In this document: positions 1 to 8,600 of the stretch, in pieces | How positions within the stretch are numbered: position 1 is the stretch's first letter | Layout of the letters: the number at the start of each line of letters is the position of its first letter | NCBI RefSeq assembly: GCF_000338875.1 | Contig: NZ_AOMO01000088.1 | Span: 1 to 64,000, forward strand | Origin: Vibrio mimicus CAIM 602 | GTDB taxonomy: Bacteria; Pseudomonadota; Gammaproteobacteria; Enterobacterales; Vibrionaceae | Reading direction: 5' to 3' | Length of the DNA: 64,000 nt | The notes under the pieces: model-generated | The model's database searches: none | What the model was told of the DNA's origin: nothing | The model's input: the letters and a program-made list of their open reading frames with translations, nothing else | Made by a program: the position numbers and the translations under genes

Positions 1-205
1 ATGGCTAAAGGTAGAAAAAAGCAAACCGCCGAAACACGCGCCAACAGTGCGCTGGGCTTATCTTGGCTTAGGGAAATTAGCTGGGTGGCACGATAGTAAA
101 CGAACAGGAATAGTGGGCTGGGAGCGACTTTGGGAAGGATGGTTCAAACTACAAACCATCCTTGAAGGTTACGAGCTTGCAATGTCTCTTGAGCATGAAA
201 TGTGA
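1..205 (+). CDS. IS4-family transposase, C-terminal 67 residues (5' end outside window)
   Basis: Reading from base 2 gives an open frame to a TGA at 203-205. The translated tail carries the motifs RWAYLGLGKLAGW, DSKRTG and LWEGW, which align with the C-terminal region of Tn5/IS50 transposase (there RWAY..ARLGG, DSKRTG, LWEGW). This region follows the DDE catalytic core and contributes to dimerisation in Tn5; the catalytic residues themselves are not in the window. An ATG at base 1 opens a different short frame (1-96) which I treat as a shadow. Whether the whole transposase is intact cannot be judged here. Confidence 0.8.
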   Translation, partial: WLKVEKSKPPKHAPTVRWAYLGLGKLAGWHDSKRTGIVGWERLWEGWFKLQTILEGYELAMSLEHEM

Positions 206-216
206 TCAAGAGACAG
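1..216 (+). mobile_element. Right end of an IS4-family (Tn5/IS50-like) insertion sequence, truncated by window start
   Basis: The first 205 bases encode the C-terminus of a Tn5-like transposase, and the element appears to end at base 216. Read inwards from 216 on the minus strand the end begins CTGTCTCTTGATCACA, which closely resembles the Tn5 mosaic end (CTGTCTCTTATACACA). The left end lies outside the window. If the target duplication is 9 bp as in Tn5, it would be bases 217-225, which cannot be confirmed without the other flank. The element sits directly upstream of ybeD. Confidence 0.8.
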
Positions 217-240
217 GCTTTGTGCGGCTTTTTTGTTCAC

Positions 241-269
241 TTGAGATCCCTCTCAAATGGCTGTAGTAT
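241..269 (+). promoter_or_regulatory. Predicted sigma-70 promoter for ybeD-lipB-lipA
   Basis: TTGAGA (241-246) and TAGTAT (264-269) are separated by 17 bases, about 40 bases before the ybeD start. It lies only 25 bases from the insertion sequence end, so the IS appears to have spared this promoter. Prediction from sequence only. Confidence 0.5.
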
Positions 270-308
270 TTCGTCCCGTTTTTCTGATGCCCAAACTGGA
301 GTTTCACC

Positions 309-587
309 ATGCTGAACATCAACTCTGATGCAAAATTAAAAGATCTGCTCGAATTCCCATGCTCCTTTACTTACAAAGTAATGGGATATGCCAAGCCTGA
401 GCTGCCAGAACTGGTGTTGGAAGTGATTCAACGTCATGCTCCAGGTGATTACAGCCCACGTGTTAAACCAAGTGCGAAAGGAAACTACCACTCCGTTTCA
501 GTGACGATCCACGCCACCTCAATCGAGCAAGTTGAGATTCTCTATAAAGAGTTAGGTGAAATCGATATCGTGCGCATGGTTCTGTAA
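309..587 (+). CDS. ybeD: YbeD, DUF493 family ACT-like regulatory protein
   Basis: A 92-residue protein with the length and sequence pattern of the DUF493/YbeD family (for example CSFTYKVMG near residue 18 and the IEQVEILYKEL helix near residue 72). The E. coli member has a ferredoxin-like fold resembling ACT regulatory domains; its exact function is not established. It is the first gene before lipB and lipA, the same order as in E. coli, which suggests a link to lipoate metabolism. A clear hairpin terminator follows, so lipB may also use its own promoter. Upstream, only about 90 bases separate it from an insertion sequence. Confidence 0.9.
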   Translation: MLNINSDAKLKDLLEFPCSFTYKVMGYAKPELPELVLEVIQRHAPGDYSPRVKPSAKGNYHSVSVTIHATSIEQVEILYKELGEIDIVRMVL

Positions 588-624
588 ACCACGTTATTAT
601 TTTATTTATTAAAATTTTTTTGAA

Positions 625-650
625 AGCAGCTCAGGCTGCTTTTTCTTTAT
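625..650 (+). terminator. Rho-independent terminator after ybeD
   Basis: Stem AGCAGC (625-630) and GCTGCT (635-640) with loop TCAG, followed by TTTTCTTTAT. Confidence 0.75.
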
Positions 651-773
651 TTTTCATAAAATTAATAAAACCATCTTGTTATCGGGGTCAAAAAGATTCC
701 CCGCATGTGTAGTTCATTACTGGCAAGCAGTTTATAATCGAAAAACTTTATATATATCTGGCGGATGGCAATA

Positions 774-1427
774 ATGGAAAACCAGCTATTGGTGAGACGC
801 CTAGGCAGACGGGATTACACTCCGGTTTGGCAGGCAATGCATCAATTCACTGATCAACGTGATTCTACGACACGTGATGAAGTGTGGCTTGTCGAACACA
901 ACCCTGTATTTACTCAAGGGCAAGCAGGCAAAGCTGAGCATCTCCTCAATACTGGAGATATTCCTGTCGTGCAAAGTGACCGTGGTGGACAAGTGACCTA
1001 CCATGGCCCTGGTCAGTTAGTGGCTTACTTTTTAATTGACCTGCGACGTAAGCACCTTGGTGTACGAGAGTTGGTCACTCATATTGAAAACTTAGTCATT
1101 AATACCTTAAAACACTACCAGATTGACTCTGCAGCGCGACATGATGCGCCGGGCGTTTACGTACAAGATAAGAAAATCTGTTCTTTGGGACTGCGTATCC
1201 GTAAAGGATGCTCTTTCCACGGGCTGGCACTCAATATTCAGATGGATCTTACCCCTTTTCTGCGCATTAACCCCTGTGGTTACGCCGGGATGGAGATGGT
1301 TCAATTGAGCGACTTATATGGCCCAATAGGGATTGAACAGGTTGAACAAGCATTAATCCAAGAACTCGTTACCCTACTGGACTACGAGCAAGTCGAATTC
1401 AGCACAGAAGCATACAATCATGAGTAA
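774..1427 (+). CDS. lipB: Octanoyl-[acyl-carrier-protein]-protein N-octanoyltransferase LipB
   Basis: LipB transfers the octanoyl group from octanoyl-ACP to the lipoyl domains of 2-oxoacid dehydrogenases and to GcvH in the cytoplasm; LipA then inserts the sulphurs. The protein closely follows E. coli LipB: the VTYHGPGQ motif, the catalytic lysine in DKKICSLG (about residue 134) and the catalytic cysteine in NPCGYAG (about residue 168). I prefer the ATG at 774, giving MENQLLVRRLG as in homologues and a GGATGG at suitable distance, over the in-frame ATG at 765. It overlaps lipA by 8 bases, suggesting translational coupling. Confidence 0.95.
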   Translation: MENQLLVRRLGRRDYTPVWQAMHQFTDQRDSTTRDEVWLVEHNPVFTQGQAGKAEHLLNTGDIPVVQSDRGGQVTYHGPGQLVAYFLIDLRRKHLGVRELVTHIENLVINTLKHYQIDSAARHDAPGVYVQDKKICSLGLRIRKGCSFHGLALNIQMDLTPFLRINPCGYAGMEMVQLSDLYGPIGIEQVEQALIQELVTLLDYEQVEFSTEAYNHE

Positions 1428-2385
1428 ACCAATTCAGATGGAACGCGGTGTTAAGTACCGCGATGCCGACAAAATGGCACTGATTCCGGTAAAAAACATG
1501 CCAACAGAACAAAAAGAAGTTCTGCGCAAACCAGAATGGATGAAGATCAAACTGCCTGCAGATAGCCAGCGCATCCAAGACATCAAAGCCGCCATGCGTA
1601 AAAACAACCTTCACTCTGTCTGTGAAGAGGCCTCTTGCCCTAACTTGGCAGAGTGTTTTAACCATGGTACCGCGACCTTCATGATCTTAGGTGCCATCTG
1701 TACTCGTCGCTGCCCTTTCTGTGACGTCGCCCATGGCCGCCCGAATGCACCAGAAACGGAAGAGCCGAAGAAACTCGCGCAAACCATTCACGACATGAAA
1801 CTCAAATACGTGGTAATTACATCAGTTGACCGTGATGACTTGCGTGACGGTGGCGCACAACATTTCGCAGATTGTAATCGCGAAATTCGTGCTTTAAACC
1901 CGAACATCAGAATCGAAACTCTGGTGCCAGATTTCCGTGGTCGTATGGAAGTGGCACTGGAAGCTCTTAAAGACAATCCACCAGATGTGTTCAACCACAA
2001 TCTGGAAACAGCACCACGCCTGTACCGTAAAGTACGTCCAGGAGCAAACTACAAGTGGTCTTTAGAACTGCTGCGTCAATTCAAAGAACAGCATCCTAAC
2101 GTACCGACTAAATCAGGCTTAATGATGGGCTTAGGCGAAACCAAAGAAGAGATCGTCGAAGTTTTAAAAGATTTGCGTGCACACGGCGTGACAATGCTAA
2201 CTCTTGGCCAATACTTGGCTCCAAGTCGTCACCATTTGCCTGTTGAGCGCTATGTACCACCTTCAGAATTTGATGAACTGAAAGAGATCGCCCTAGAGCT
2301 CGGCTTTACTCACGCAGCCTGTGGCCCGTTTGTTCGCTCTTCTTATCATGCCGATTTGCAAGCCAAAGGTTTAGAAGTCAAGTAA
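1420..2385 (+). CDS. lipA: Lipoyl synthase LipA (radical SAM)
   Basis: LipA inserts two sulphur atoms at C6 and C8 of the protein-bound octanoyl chain to make lipoate. The 321-residue protein has the auxiliary-cluster cysteines at 68, 73 and 79 (C-x4-C-x5-C) and the radical-SAM motif CTRRCPFC at 94-101, plus the conserved C-terminal RSSYHA, whose serine is a ligand of the auxiliary cluster in characterised enzymes. Length is normal for the family. It starts within the end of lipB and is the last gene of this small lipoate cluster; a GC-rich inverted repeat follows the stop. Confidence 0.97.
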   Translation: MSKPIQMERGVKYRDADKMALIPVKNMPTEQKEVLRKPEWMKIKLPADSQRIQDIKAAMRKNNLHSVCEEASCPNLAECFNHGTATFMILGAICTRRCPFCDVAHGRPNAPETEEPKKLAQTIHDMKLKYVVITSVDRDDLRDGGAQHFADCNREIRALNPNIRIETLVPDFRGRMEVALEALKDNPPDVFNHNLETAPRLYRKVRPGANYKWSLELLRQFKEQHPNVPTKSGLMMGLGETKEEIVEVLKDLRAHGVTMLTLGQYLAPSRHHLPVERYVPPSEFDELKEIALELGFTHAACGPFVRSSYHADLQAKGLEVK

Positions 2386-2400
2386 GCCTGCATATTCTCT

Positions 2401-2428
2401 ATCAAGCCAGCCTATTTGCTGGCTTGAT
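2401..2428 (+). terminator. Hairpin downstream of lipA
   Basis: A perfect 11-bp inverted repeat, ATCAAGCCAGC (2401-2411) and GCTGGCTTGAT (2418-2428). It lacks a good T run, so it may protect the 3' end or work with Rho rather than be a classic terminator. Confidence 0.5.
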
Positions 2429-2591
2429 ACATTATCCCGGATGAGATCCTCCGCCATAATCTAACCTCATCAGCTTTTTAACCTTGAATCCTGTGCTTGG
2501 GTTCTATAGGCTTACGTTAAGTTTCGATTACTTTTCGCTCACGATTTCCATCGTGCTTTTGAGTGAATACTGACAACAAGGAAAAATAATA

Positions 2592-2918
2592 ATGAATCGT
2601 ATCGGCTTACTCGCCCTCACAGCCGCGGCGCTTTTGGCAGGTTGTTCATCCAACACACAACAAGATAACTATCGCGAAGCCTCTTTTGAGTTGTGTAATA
2701 CCGAAGTGAACATTTACTCGGTCAGTGATGACGGCCAAGTGCGTATCGTGTGTGCAGATGGAGCCAAGTTTGCGCTCAAAACAGAGAAAACCCTCGATAT
2801 CATGCGTGATATCAACGTGGACTACTGTGATGGTGAAGGCCTAGGTAAATTTACCGAAAGCAACAAGTACTACATGTTCAAGTGCAAATCCGGCACTATG
2901 ATCAGTGTGAGTAAATAA
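2592..2918 (+). CDS. Small predicted lipoprotein, function unknown
   Basis: A 108-residue protein with a lipoprotein signal peptide: positive N-terminus, hydrophobic stretch and lipobox LLAGC with the lipidated cysteine at residue 18. The mature part is about 90 residues with four further cysteines (in LCNTE, IVCADG, DYCDG and FKCKSG), so two disulphides in the periplasm are plausible. I do not recognise a characterised family; it occupies the position of V. cholerae VC0942. It is a single gene between lipA and the convergent glyA, with a strong terminator that can serve both. Confidence 0.8.
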   Translation: MNRIGLLALTAAALLAGCSSNTQQDNYREASFELCNTEVNIYSVSDDGQVRIVCADGAKFALKTEKTLDIMRDINVDYCDGEGLGKFTESNKYYMFKCKSGTMISVSK

Positions 2919-2942
2919 GCGGTCACTGAACTATATTCCAAT

Positions 2943-2973
2943 AAAAAAGCCTGCGGATTTCGCAGGCTTTTTT
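2943..2973. terminator. Bidirectional terminator between the lipoprotein gene and glyA
   Basis: Stem AAAAAAGCCTGCG (2943-2955) and CGCAGGCTTTTTT (2961-2973), with a T run on either strand. It can end both converging transcripts. Confidence 0.85.
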
Positions 2974-3043
2974 GTCACGACGACCCAACTGACTAAAGTT
3001 GCAACTATTGAGCTGCAACTTCAACTTGTTCAGGTCTGAGCGC

Positions 3044-4294
3044 TTAAGCGTAAACAGGCAGACGTTTACAGATTGCTAATACTTTTTGCTTAGTCGCTTC
3101 GATAACACCTTGGTCGTTGATATTGTCTAGAACATCACACATCCAGTTAGCGAGATCTTTTGCATCTTGCTCAGTGAAACCACGACGAGTGATCGCAGGA
3201 GTACCCACACGAATACCAGAAGTCACAAATGGGCTACGTGGATCATTAGGCACTGAGTTTTTGTTCACTGTGATGTTTGCTGCACCAAGTGCCGCATCCG
3301 CATCTTTACCTGTGATATTTTTATCAATGAGATCAACCAAGAAGAGATGGTTTTCAGTGCTGTTAGACACGATCTTGTAACCACGCTCTTGGAACTGTGC
3401 CACCATAGCCTTCGCATTTTGCACAACACGTGCTTGGTAAGCTTTGAACTCAGGCTCCATTGCTTCTTTAAACGCAACGGCTTTAGCAGCAATTACGTGC
3501 ATCAAAGGACCACCTTGGCCACCAGGGAACACCGCTGAGTTCAGTTTCTTGTACATCTCTTCGCCAGCGTTTGACAGGATCAAACCACCACGTGGACCAG
3601 CCAGAGTTTTGTGCGTGGTCGTAGTCACAACGTGTGCGAAAGGCACTGGGCTTGGATAAACACCCGCAGCAATCAAACCTGCAACGTGCGCCATATCGAC
3701 AAATAGGTAAGCACCTACTTTGTCTGCGATTTCGCGCATGCGTTTCCAATCAACAATTTGTGAATAGGCAGAGAAACCACCGATGATCATCTTTGGCTTG
3801 TGCTCAAAGGCCAACGCTTCCATTTCGTCGTAGTTGATTTGGCCAGCTTCATCGATGCCGTAAGGAATCACATTGTAGTGCTTACCAGAGAAGTTCACTG
3901 GTGAACCGTGAGTCAAGTGACCGCCGTGCGCAAGGCTCATACCCAAAACGGTATCACCTGGGTTTAGCAGCGCCATGTACACTGCACTGTTCGCTTGAGA
4001 ACCAGAGTGAGGTTGAACGTTCGCGTATTCACAGCCAAACAGTTGGCAAGCACGGTCGATAGCCAAAGCTTCTGCTTTATCCACATACTCACAACCACCG
4101 TAGTAACGCTTGCCTGGGTAACCTTCGGCGTACTTGTTAGTTAGTTGAGAACCTTGAGCTTGCATTACACGCGGGCTGGTGTAGTTTTCTGAAGCAATAA
4201 GTTCAATATGTTCTTCTTGACGAAGCGTCTCTTCCTGAATGGCAGCGTAAAGCTCCGGATCATAATCAGCGATGTTCATATCACGCTTAAGCAT
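3044..4294 (-). CDS. glyA: Serine hydroxymethyltransferase GlyA
   Basis: This PLP enzyme converts serine and tetrahydrofolate to glycine and methylene-THF, the main one-carbon source. The sequence is nearly collinear with E. coli GlyA, with the PLP-lysine motif TTTTHKTLAGPRGG and C-terminus RLPVYA. I set the start at ATG 4294 (protein begins MLKRDMNIADYD, 416 residues), preceded by CAGGAG; a longer frame from a TTG at 4342 has no family support. A PurR-type operator lies about 55 bases upstream, matching the known purine-repressor control of glyA in enterics. Confidence 0.97.
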   Translation of the reverse strand: MLKRDMNIADYDPELYAAIQEETLRQEEHIELIASENYTSPRVMQAQGSQLTNKYAEGYPGKRYYGGCEYVDKAEALAIDRACQLFGCEYANVQPHSGSQANSAVYMALLNPGDTVLGMSLAHGGHLTHGSPVNFSGKHYNVIPYGIDEAGQINYDEMEALAFEHKPKMIIGGFSAYSQIVDWKRMREIADKVGAYLFVDMAHVAGLIAAGVYPSPVPFAHVVTTTTHKTLAGPRGGLILSNAGEEMYKKLNSAVFPGGQGGPLMHVIAAKAVAFKEAMEPEFKAYQARVVQNAKAMVAQFQERGYKIVSNSTENHLFLVDLIDKNITGKDADAALGAANITVNKNSVPNDPRSPFVTSGIRVGTPAITRRGFTEQDAKDLANWMCDVLDNINDQGVIEATKQKVLAICKRLPVYA

Positions 4295-4349
4295 CTGTAT
4301 CTCCTGACTCAGATTGACTGAAATTGCAAAAAAACCACACAATGACTCA

Positions 4350-4365
4350 ACGCAAACGTTTTCGT
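4350..4365 (-). promoter_or_regulatory. PurR operator upstream of glyA
   Basis: ACGCAAACGTTTTCGT matches the enterobacterial PurR consensus (ACGCAAACGTTTTCGT-type palindrome). It lies upstream of the glyA start in the 339-base gap shared with the divergent membrane-protein gene. The rest of that gap (4295-4633) is AT-rich and must hold both promoters; I did not find other clear sites in it. Confidence 0.75.
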
Positions 4366-4633
4366 CATCACTTTATGGCGCGCATTCTACATAATTTGAT
4401 CTTTATCATAAAGCCCAAATTCACGAATTTATCATGCAGTTTTTTCATAACCACTAAGACAGCTTTCATATTGATGGCATAAACGACGCCTAAACAACAA
4501 ACTGTCAATTTTTTGCTTTACACCCTGTAAAGCGGATGTGACATAGGTTTACCTCAATTTTTCATCCCTAGCTACCGAAAATATCGGCTTTTCATTAACA
4601 TCCGCGCCATTCTCTTCCTTGATAACCTAATTT

Positions 4634-5230
4634 ATGGAAAAACATTCACACAAAGAAGACTGGATCGCGATTCTTACTGGGACATTTCTTGTCGCACAGG
4701 GCGTCTATTTTCTACAAGCAGGACACTTATTGACGGGGGGAACTACTGGATTAGCCCTTTTGATGACCAAATTCACACCACTGACTTTTGGTGTGCTCTA
4801 TTTTCTGTCGAACTGTCCGTTTTATTTGCTGGCTTGGAAACGATTTGGTGCTCGTTTTGCTTTCAACAGCGCAATCTCTGGTGCTTTAGTGTCACTGTTT
4901 GCTGATCATTTAGCGCTGTTGATTACGCTTGAAAAAGTGAACACCATCTATTGTGCGGTGGCTGGCGGAGTTTTGATGGGATTGGGAATGTTGATTTTAT
5001 TTCGCCATCGTTCAAGCTTGGGTGGCTTTAACGTGCTGTGCCTGTTTATTCAAGACAAATTTGGTATTTCGGTTGGCAAAAGTCAGATGGCTATTGACGG
5101 CTTTATTCTGCTTGCCTCATTTTTCTTCGTCTCTCCACTGACAATTGGTTTATCTATCCTAGGTGCCTTTTTACTCAATGTAGTATTGGCAATGAATCAT
5201 AAACCAAGCCGTTACCGCGTTGTTTACTGA
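4634..5230 (+). CDS. YitT/DUF161-type inner-membrane protein
   Basis: A 198-residue protein with about five or six hydrophobic segments, for example GTFLVAQGVYFLQAGHLLTGG near residue 15 and GVLMGLGMLILF near residue 115. The glycine-rich GGTTGLALL and the RHRSSLGGFNVLCLF segment are typical of the YitT/DUF161 family. Members are of unknown function; the substrate cannot be inferred here. It is transcribed divergently from glyA and converges on vpsQ. It corresponds in position to V. cholerae VC0940. Confidence 0.7.
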   Translation: MEKHSHKEDWIAILTGTFLVAQGVYFLQAGHLLTGGTTGLALLMTKFTPLTFGVLYFLSNCPFYLLAWKRFGARFAFNSAISGALVSLFADHLALLITLEKVNTIYCAVAGGVLMGLGMLILFRHRSSLGGFNVLCLFIQDKFGISVGKSQMAIDGFILLASFFFVSPLTIGLSILGAFLLNVVLAMNHKPSRYRVVY

Positions 5231-5260
5231 TATTCACTGTAGATAGAGTAAAGAAGCCGT

Positions 5261-5695
5261 TTACTCTGAGCTTCTTTGTTTTCGTTGACGTAATCCTGCC
5301 AATAACGTGTTAATCAAGCTTGCGATGGTCACCCCCATTAAGCTCGCTAAGATGTCCAGCACCGAAAAAGTACGTAGCGGAGAAAATGCCTGCATCCCTT
5401 CATCAATCAGGCAGCAAAATGCCACCAGCGCACCTGTTATCAGTACGACTTTGTAATTACTGCTGGTTGCAGATAGCACGCGATACAGTGCCAATGTCAA
5501 AAATAACGCTAATAGACCATGCAAATGCGTATCTCCGCCTACCACTGTTTCTAATTGGTAAACGTAATCTGCATGAAATCCTGATGATTTAAGCCAAGAC
5601 GCCAAGGCGGTAGATAACGCCAACAAGCTGAATAACGCCACGGAAACCGGGCGTTGCTGACAGATTTGACGGCCTATTTTAAGACTGAGTTGCAA
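5261..5695 (-). CDS. vpsQ: VpsQ, VanZ-like membrane protein of the vps-II operon
   Basis: A 144-residue membrane protein with about four hydrophobic segments and the VanZ-like pattern of a histidine in an early loop (THLHGLLALFLT) and an acidic DEGMQAF motif near residue 104. VanZ-like proteins occur in several exopolysaccharide operons, but no biochemical role is established. It overlaps the end of vpsP by 22 bases and is the last gene of the vpsL-Q operon. Confidence 0.75.
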   Translation of the reverse strand: MQLSLKIGRQICQQRPVSVALFSLLALSTALASWLKSSGFHADYVYQLETVVGGDTHLHGLLALFLTLALYRVLSATSSNYKVVLITGALVAFCCLIDEGMQAFSPLRTFSVLDILASLMGVTIASLINTLLAGLRQRKQRSSE

Positions 5696-6366
5696 ATATT
5701 GATCTCTAATTTTGGCTCACGGCGTAATGCTAAAACGCAAGCCAGTTTAAATTGGTCGGTCGATTTTAGGTATTCCGCTAAAGTGTGTCGACTGTTTTTC
5801 CCGTACAAACCACGAGCGAGATGTTCAATCACCAACCACTTTTGCTCACTATTCCACAACTTCCATTTTGCTAAACCAACTTGTGAAATCGCGATATTTA
5901 CTGCAGGCGTATAAGGCCCATACTGCGCGGCTTTAGTTAAGTATTCACCCAGTTCAGTGATCTCTTGCCCATCACGATGAAGCTGAGCTTCTATTTTTAA
6001 TAGCTCAGCCCAAGTATCTGGCCACATCGGTCGGCGTTGTGCACTTTCAAGATATGTTGCTTTTGCCGTTGTTAAGGCCTGATCCGCTTCTTGACCCGTT
6101 GATAAGAAAGCCCGCCACTGCCAGATCCTCGCGGCTAAAAAATAGTATTGAGGATGATCTGGATTGTGGTTAATAGCCTGTTGAATGGCGACATGGGCCT
6201 CTTCTACGGCAGGCATACTGGCTGGAGTATGATTCCAAGCCAGTAGTTCTTTTTCTGCTGCTAAAGCATATAAAGAAGCAATCCCTTGCTGAAAGGCAAA
6301 ATAGATCACTAACAATGCAGAAGCAGCAACACAGGCTCTCCAACCAACCTGAAAAGCGGTATTCAC
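5674..6366 (-). CDS. vpsP: VpsP, exopolysaccharide operon protein
   Basis: A 230-residue protein with one N-terminal membrane segment (about residues 12-32) and a periplasmic part rich in short alpha-helical pairs resembling TPR-like repeats (for example HPQYYFLAARIWQWRA). This layout suits a protein-protein scaffold in the export complex, but the role is inferred from operon position only. It overlaps vpsO by 4 bases (ATGA-type) and vpsQ by 22 bases. A cleavable signal peptide is possible; I read the segment as an anchor. Confidence 0.75.
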   Translation of the reverse strand: MNTAFQVGWRACVAASALLVIYFAFQQGIASLYALAAEKELLAWNHTPASMPAVEEAHVAIQQAINHNPDHPQYYFLAARIWQWRAFLSTGQEADQALTTAKATYLESAQRRPMWPDTWAELLKIEAQLHRDGQEITELGEYLTKAAQYGPYTPAVNIAISQVGLAKWKLWNSEQKWLVIEHLARGLYGKNSRHTLAEYLKSTDQFKLACVLALRREPKLEINICNSVLK

Positions 6367-8588
6367 TGTACTGAGCCCGGCTTATTATCTTCTCCGTAAT
6401 AAGCCTGATAATGATAGTAACCGCTGTAACGTGAAGCCTTCTTAGCATTGAGTCGGTTGAGAATCACGCCATCAATTCGGCTGCCTTGCTGAGTCAGTTT
6501 ACCCACCACTTCACGTACAACAGGGGTTCGAGTATGGTTCGCATCAATCACCAAAATCACTGAATCGACATGTTGCGCCAACATGAAGCTATCACTCACC
6601 GCTAGACATGGTGGTGTATCAATCACAATCCGTTGATATCGAGTTCTTAAATCCGATAACAGCTCACTAAATTTAGCTGATGACAGCAATTCCAATGGGT
6701 TGGAAGTATAAACACCAGCCGTAAGCACATCGAGCCCAGATTGCTCGTCGTGGTAGATGCAATCCTCTAGCTTCTGCGTACCGGTCAACAGGTTGGTCAC
6801 ACCCGATTGCGAGCCTGAAATTCCAAAACGATGAGCGATCGCCGGTTTGCGTAAATCGCAATCGATAAGCAAAGTCTTTTCCATCTGAGCTAGAGATAAC
6901 GCTAGGTTAATGCTAGCGGTTGTTTTCCCCTCCCCCGGCAAACAAGAAGTGAGCATCACAACATGCTGTTCTTGATTAACATGCGCCAATAAATAGCTCG
7001 TTCGTATGGTTCGTACCGCTTCGGTCAATTCACGCAATTTTTCATCAAAATAAGCCTTCGCATCTAACTTGCCACGACGTTGACGGATGGCAGGTACAAC
7101 CCCAAGCAAACTCAACGCAAGCTGCTTCTCCACTTGTTTGATGTCAGCAAAGGTGTCAGACATCGCATCGGCAATAAACGCTACCACGCAAGCAAAACCA
7201 AACGACGCCACAAATGCCAGTAGCACAATCAATTTCTTATTTGGCTTACTAGGCGTTAATGGAGCTGTTGCTTGATCGGTAAAACGAGCAATCGTGGTAT
7301 TAAAGTCACCGGAAGCACTTGTCTCTTTCTGACGCGCTAAGAACAAATCAAACAATTCACGGTTAGTTTGTACTTCGCGCTTTAGCTCTGAATACTTGGC
7401 ATTCTTCACGGTCAGAGTTTGGAATTCTGATTTACGTTGGTTGAACTCCGTTTGTAATGAGCGTTCAGCTTGTTTAGCCGCTTGTAACTCATTATTGATA
7501 CCGTTCAATAGCTGCTTAAGTTCAGAGCGCAGGTTTTTACGCACAGCTTCCAACTGAGCGGCGGCCGATTTCAATTTCGGATGTTTCGGACCATAACGCT
7601 TCGAAAATTCTGAAACTTTACGTTCTGCATCCACTTCCGCCACTTTCAAATCACGAATGGTCGGGTGGTTAGATATTTCAGGAATCGAAGATAATGCCGT
7701 CAAGTCACTATCATTTTTGCTATAGCTATTGGCAACCAGATACAAGGTTTCAGCAGCAACGCGACGATCGCGCGCTTTGTTCATCTGCGATGTTAGCTCT
7801 TCCAATTCTTGCGTTGCTAACCCTTCAACCCCTTGTACATCCACCAGTCCTTCAGCTTGTAGAAAGGCTTGCAGTTGCGTTTCCGACTCACGCATTTTTT
7901 CGCGCAACTCACCCATTCGGTTGTTCAACCAAGTATTGGCTTTTAATTCCACTTCTAATTTGGCATCAAGATGGCTATCCATATAAACCCGCGCGATTTC
8001 ATTCGCAATATCTGCCGCCAACTTGGGGTTACCCGCTGTGTAGTAGATATTAACCAATTGGGTTTTACGGATTGGACTAATGTTCATGCCATTTTTGAAC
8101 TTATACAGAATCAATCGACTATTGCGATACGCCTCTTGTTCGGCATCAGGTACCACTTCCTGTTGCTTAAATGCCTTGAGAAAAGGCATCCATTCCAACA
8201 ACTGATTAGTGAGGCCAGAAGATTGATTCTCCTTTTGAGTAGGATCGAACTCAGGATCGGTCGCCAAATCAAGACGCTGAATCACCTCTTGAGCAATCGT
8301 GTCTGATTTGAGGATCTCAATTTGGGTCAAGTAGTATTCCTGACTTTTAGTATCAAGTCCGTACACCTCTTCAATCGAAACCGCTTTCGCCTGGGTCGAT
8401 TCAATCAAAATTGTTGCACGCGCCGTGTACTCAGAGCGCATCGACAGCACAAAAAGCAGAGTGATGGCTGTTACCATGATTGAAAACAGCAGGATTCGCC
8501 ATTTGTAGTTGAGCAGTACATTAAAATACTGACGAATATCGATCACTTCTTCTTGAGTGAATTGTTTACCTGTCATCTCGTGTACCAT
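6363..8588 (-). CDS. vpsO: VpsO, Wzc-type polysaccharide co-polymerase and tyrosine autokinase
   Basis: VpsO controls chain length and export of VPS with VpsN and VpsM at the inner membrane. The 741-residue protein has an N-terminal Wzz domain flanked by membrane segments (near residues 33-52 and 450-475), a long coiled-coil periplasmic part, and a cytoplasmic BY-kinase domain: Walker A LPGEGKTT near residue 550, Walker A' LLIDCDLRKP, Walker B VIDTPP. The C-terminal tail is a tyrosine cluster (SRYSGYYHYQAYYG), the usual autophosphorylation site. A second ATG at 8576 is an alternative start. Confidence 0.95.
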   Translation of the reverse strand: MVHEMTGKQFTQEEVIDIRQYFNVLLNYKWRILLFSIMVTAITLLFVLSMRSEYTARATILIESTQAKAVSIEEVYGLDTKSQEYYLTQIEILKSDTIAQEVIQRLDLATDPEFDPTQKENQSSGLTNQLLEWMPFLKAFKQQEVVPDAEQEAYRNSRLILYKFKNGMNISPIRKTQLVNIYYTAGNPKLAADIANEIARVYMDSHLDAKLEVELKANTWLNNRMGELREKMRESETQLQAFLQAEGLVDVQGVEGLATQELEELTSQMNKARDRRVAAETLYLVANSYSKNDSDLTALSSIPEISNHPTIRDLKVAEVDAERKVSEFSKRYGPKHPKLKSAAAQLEAVRKNLRSELKQLLNGINNELQAAKQAERSLQTEFNQRKSEFQTLTVKNAKYSELKREVQTNRELFDLFLARQKETSASGDFNTTIARFTDQATAPLTPSKPNKKLIVLLAFVASFGFACVVAFIADAMSDTFADIKQVEKQLALSLLGVVPAIRQRRGKLDAKAYFDEKLRELTEAVRTIRTSYLLAHVNQEQHVVMLTSCLPGEGKTTASINLALSLAQMEKTLLIDCDLRKPAIAHRFGISGSQSGVTNLLTGTQKLEDCIYHDEQSGLDVLTAGVYTSNPLELLSSAKFSELLSDLRTRYQRIVIDTPPCLAVSDSFMLAQHVDSVILVIDANHTRTPVVREVVGKLTQQGSRIDGVILNRLNAKKASRYSGYYHYQAYYGEDNKPGSVQ

Positions 8589-8600
8589 TACACCCTAAAA

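Noticed and set aside
1..96. Short frame from the ATG at base 1 (31 residues)
   Set aside because: A different frame over the same bases gives a clear Tn5-like transposase tail, so this is a shadow.
135..163. Inverted repeat AAGGATGGTT/AACCATCCTT considered as terminator or REP element
   Set aside because: It lies inside the transposase coding frame and has no T run.
4295..4342. Longer GlyA N-terminus
   Set aside because: It begins with TTG, has no homology, and CAGGAG sits correctly for ATG 4294.
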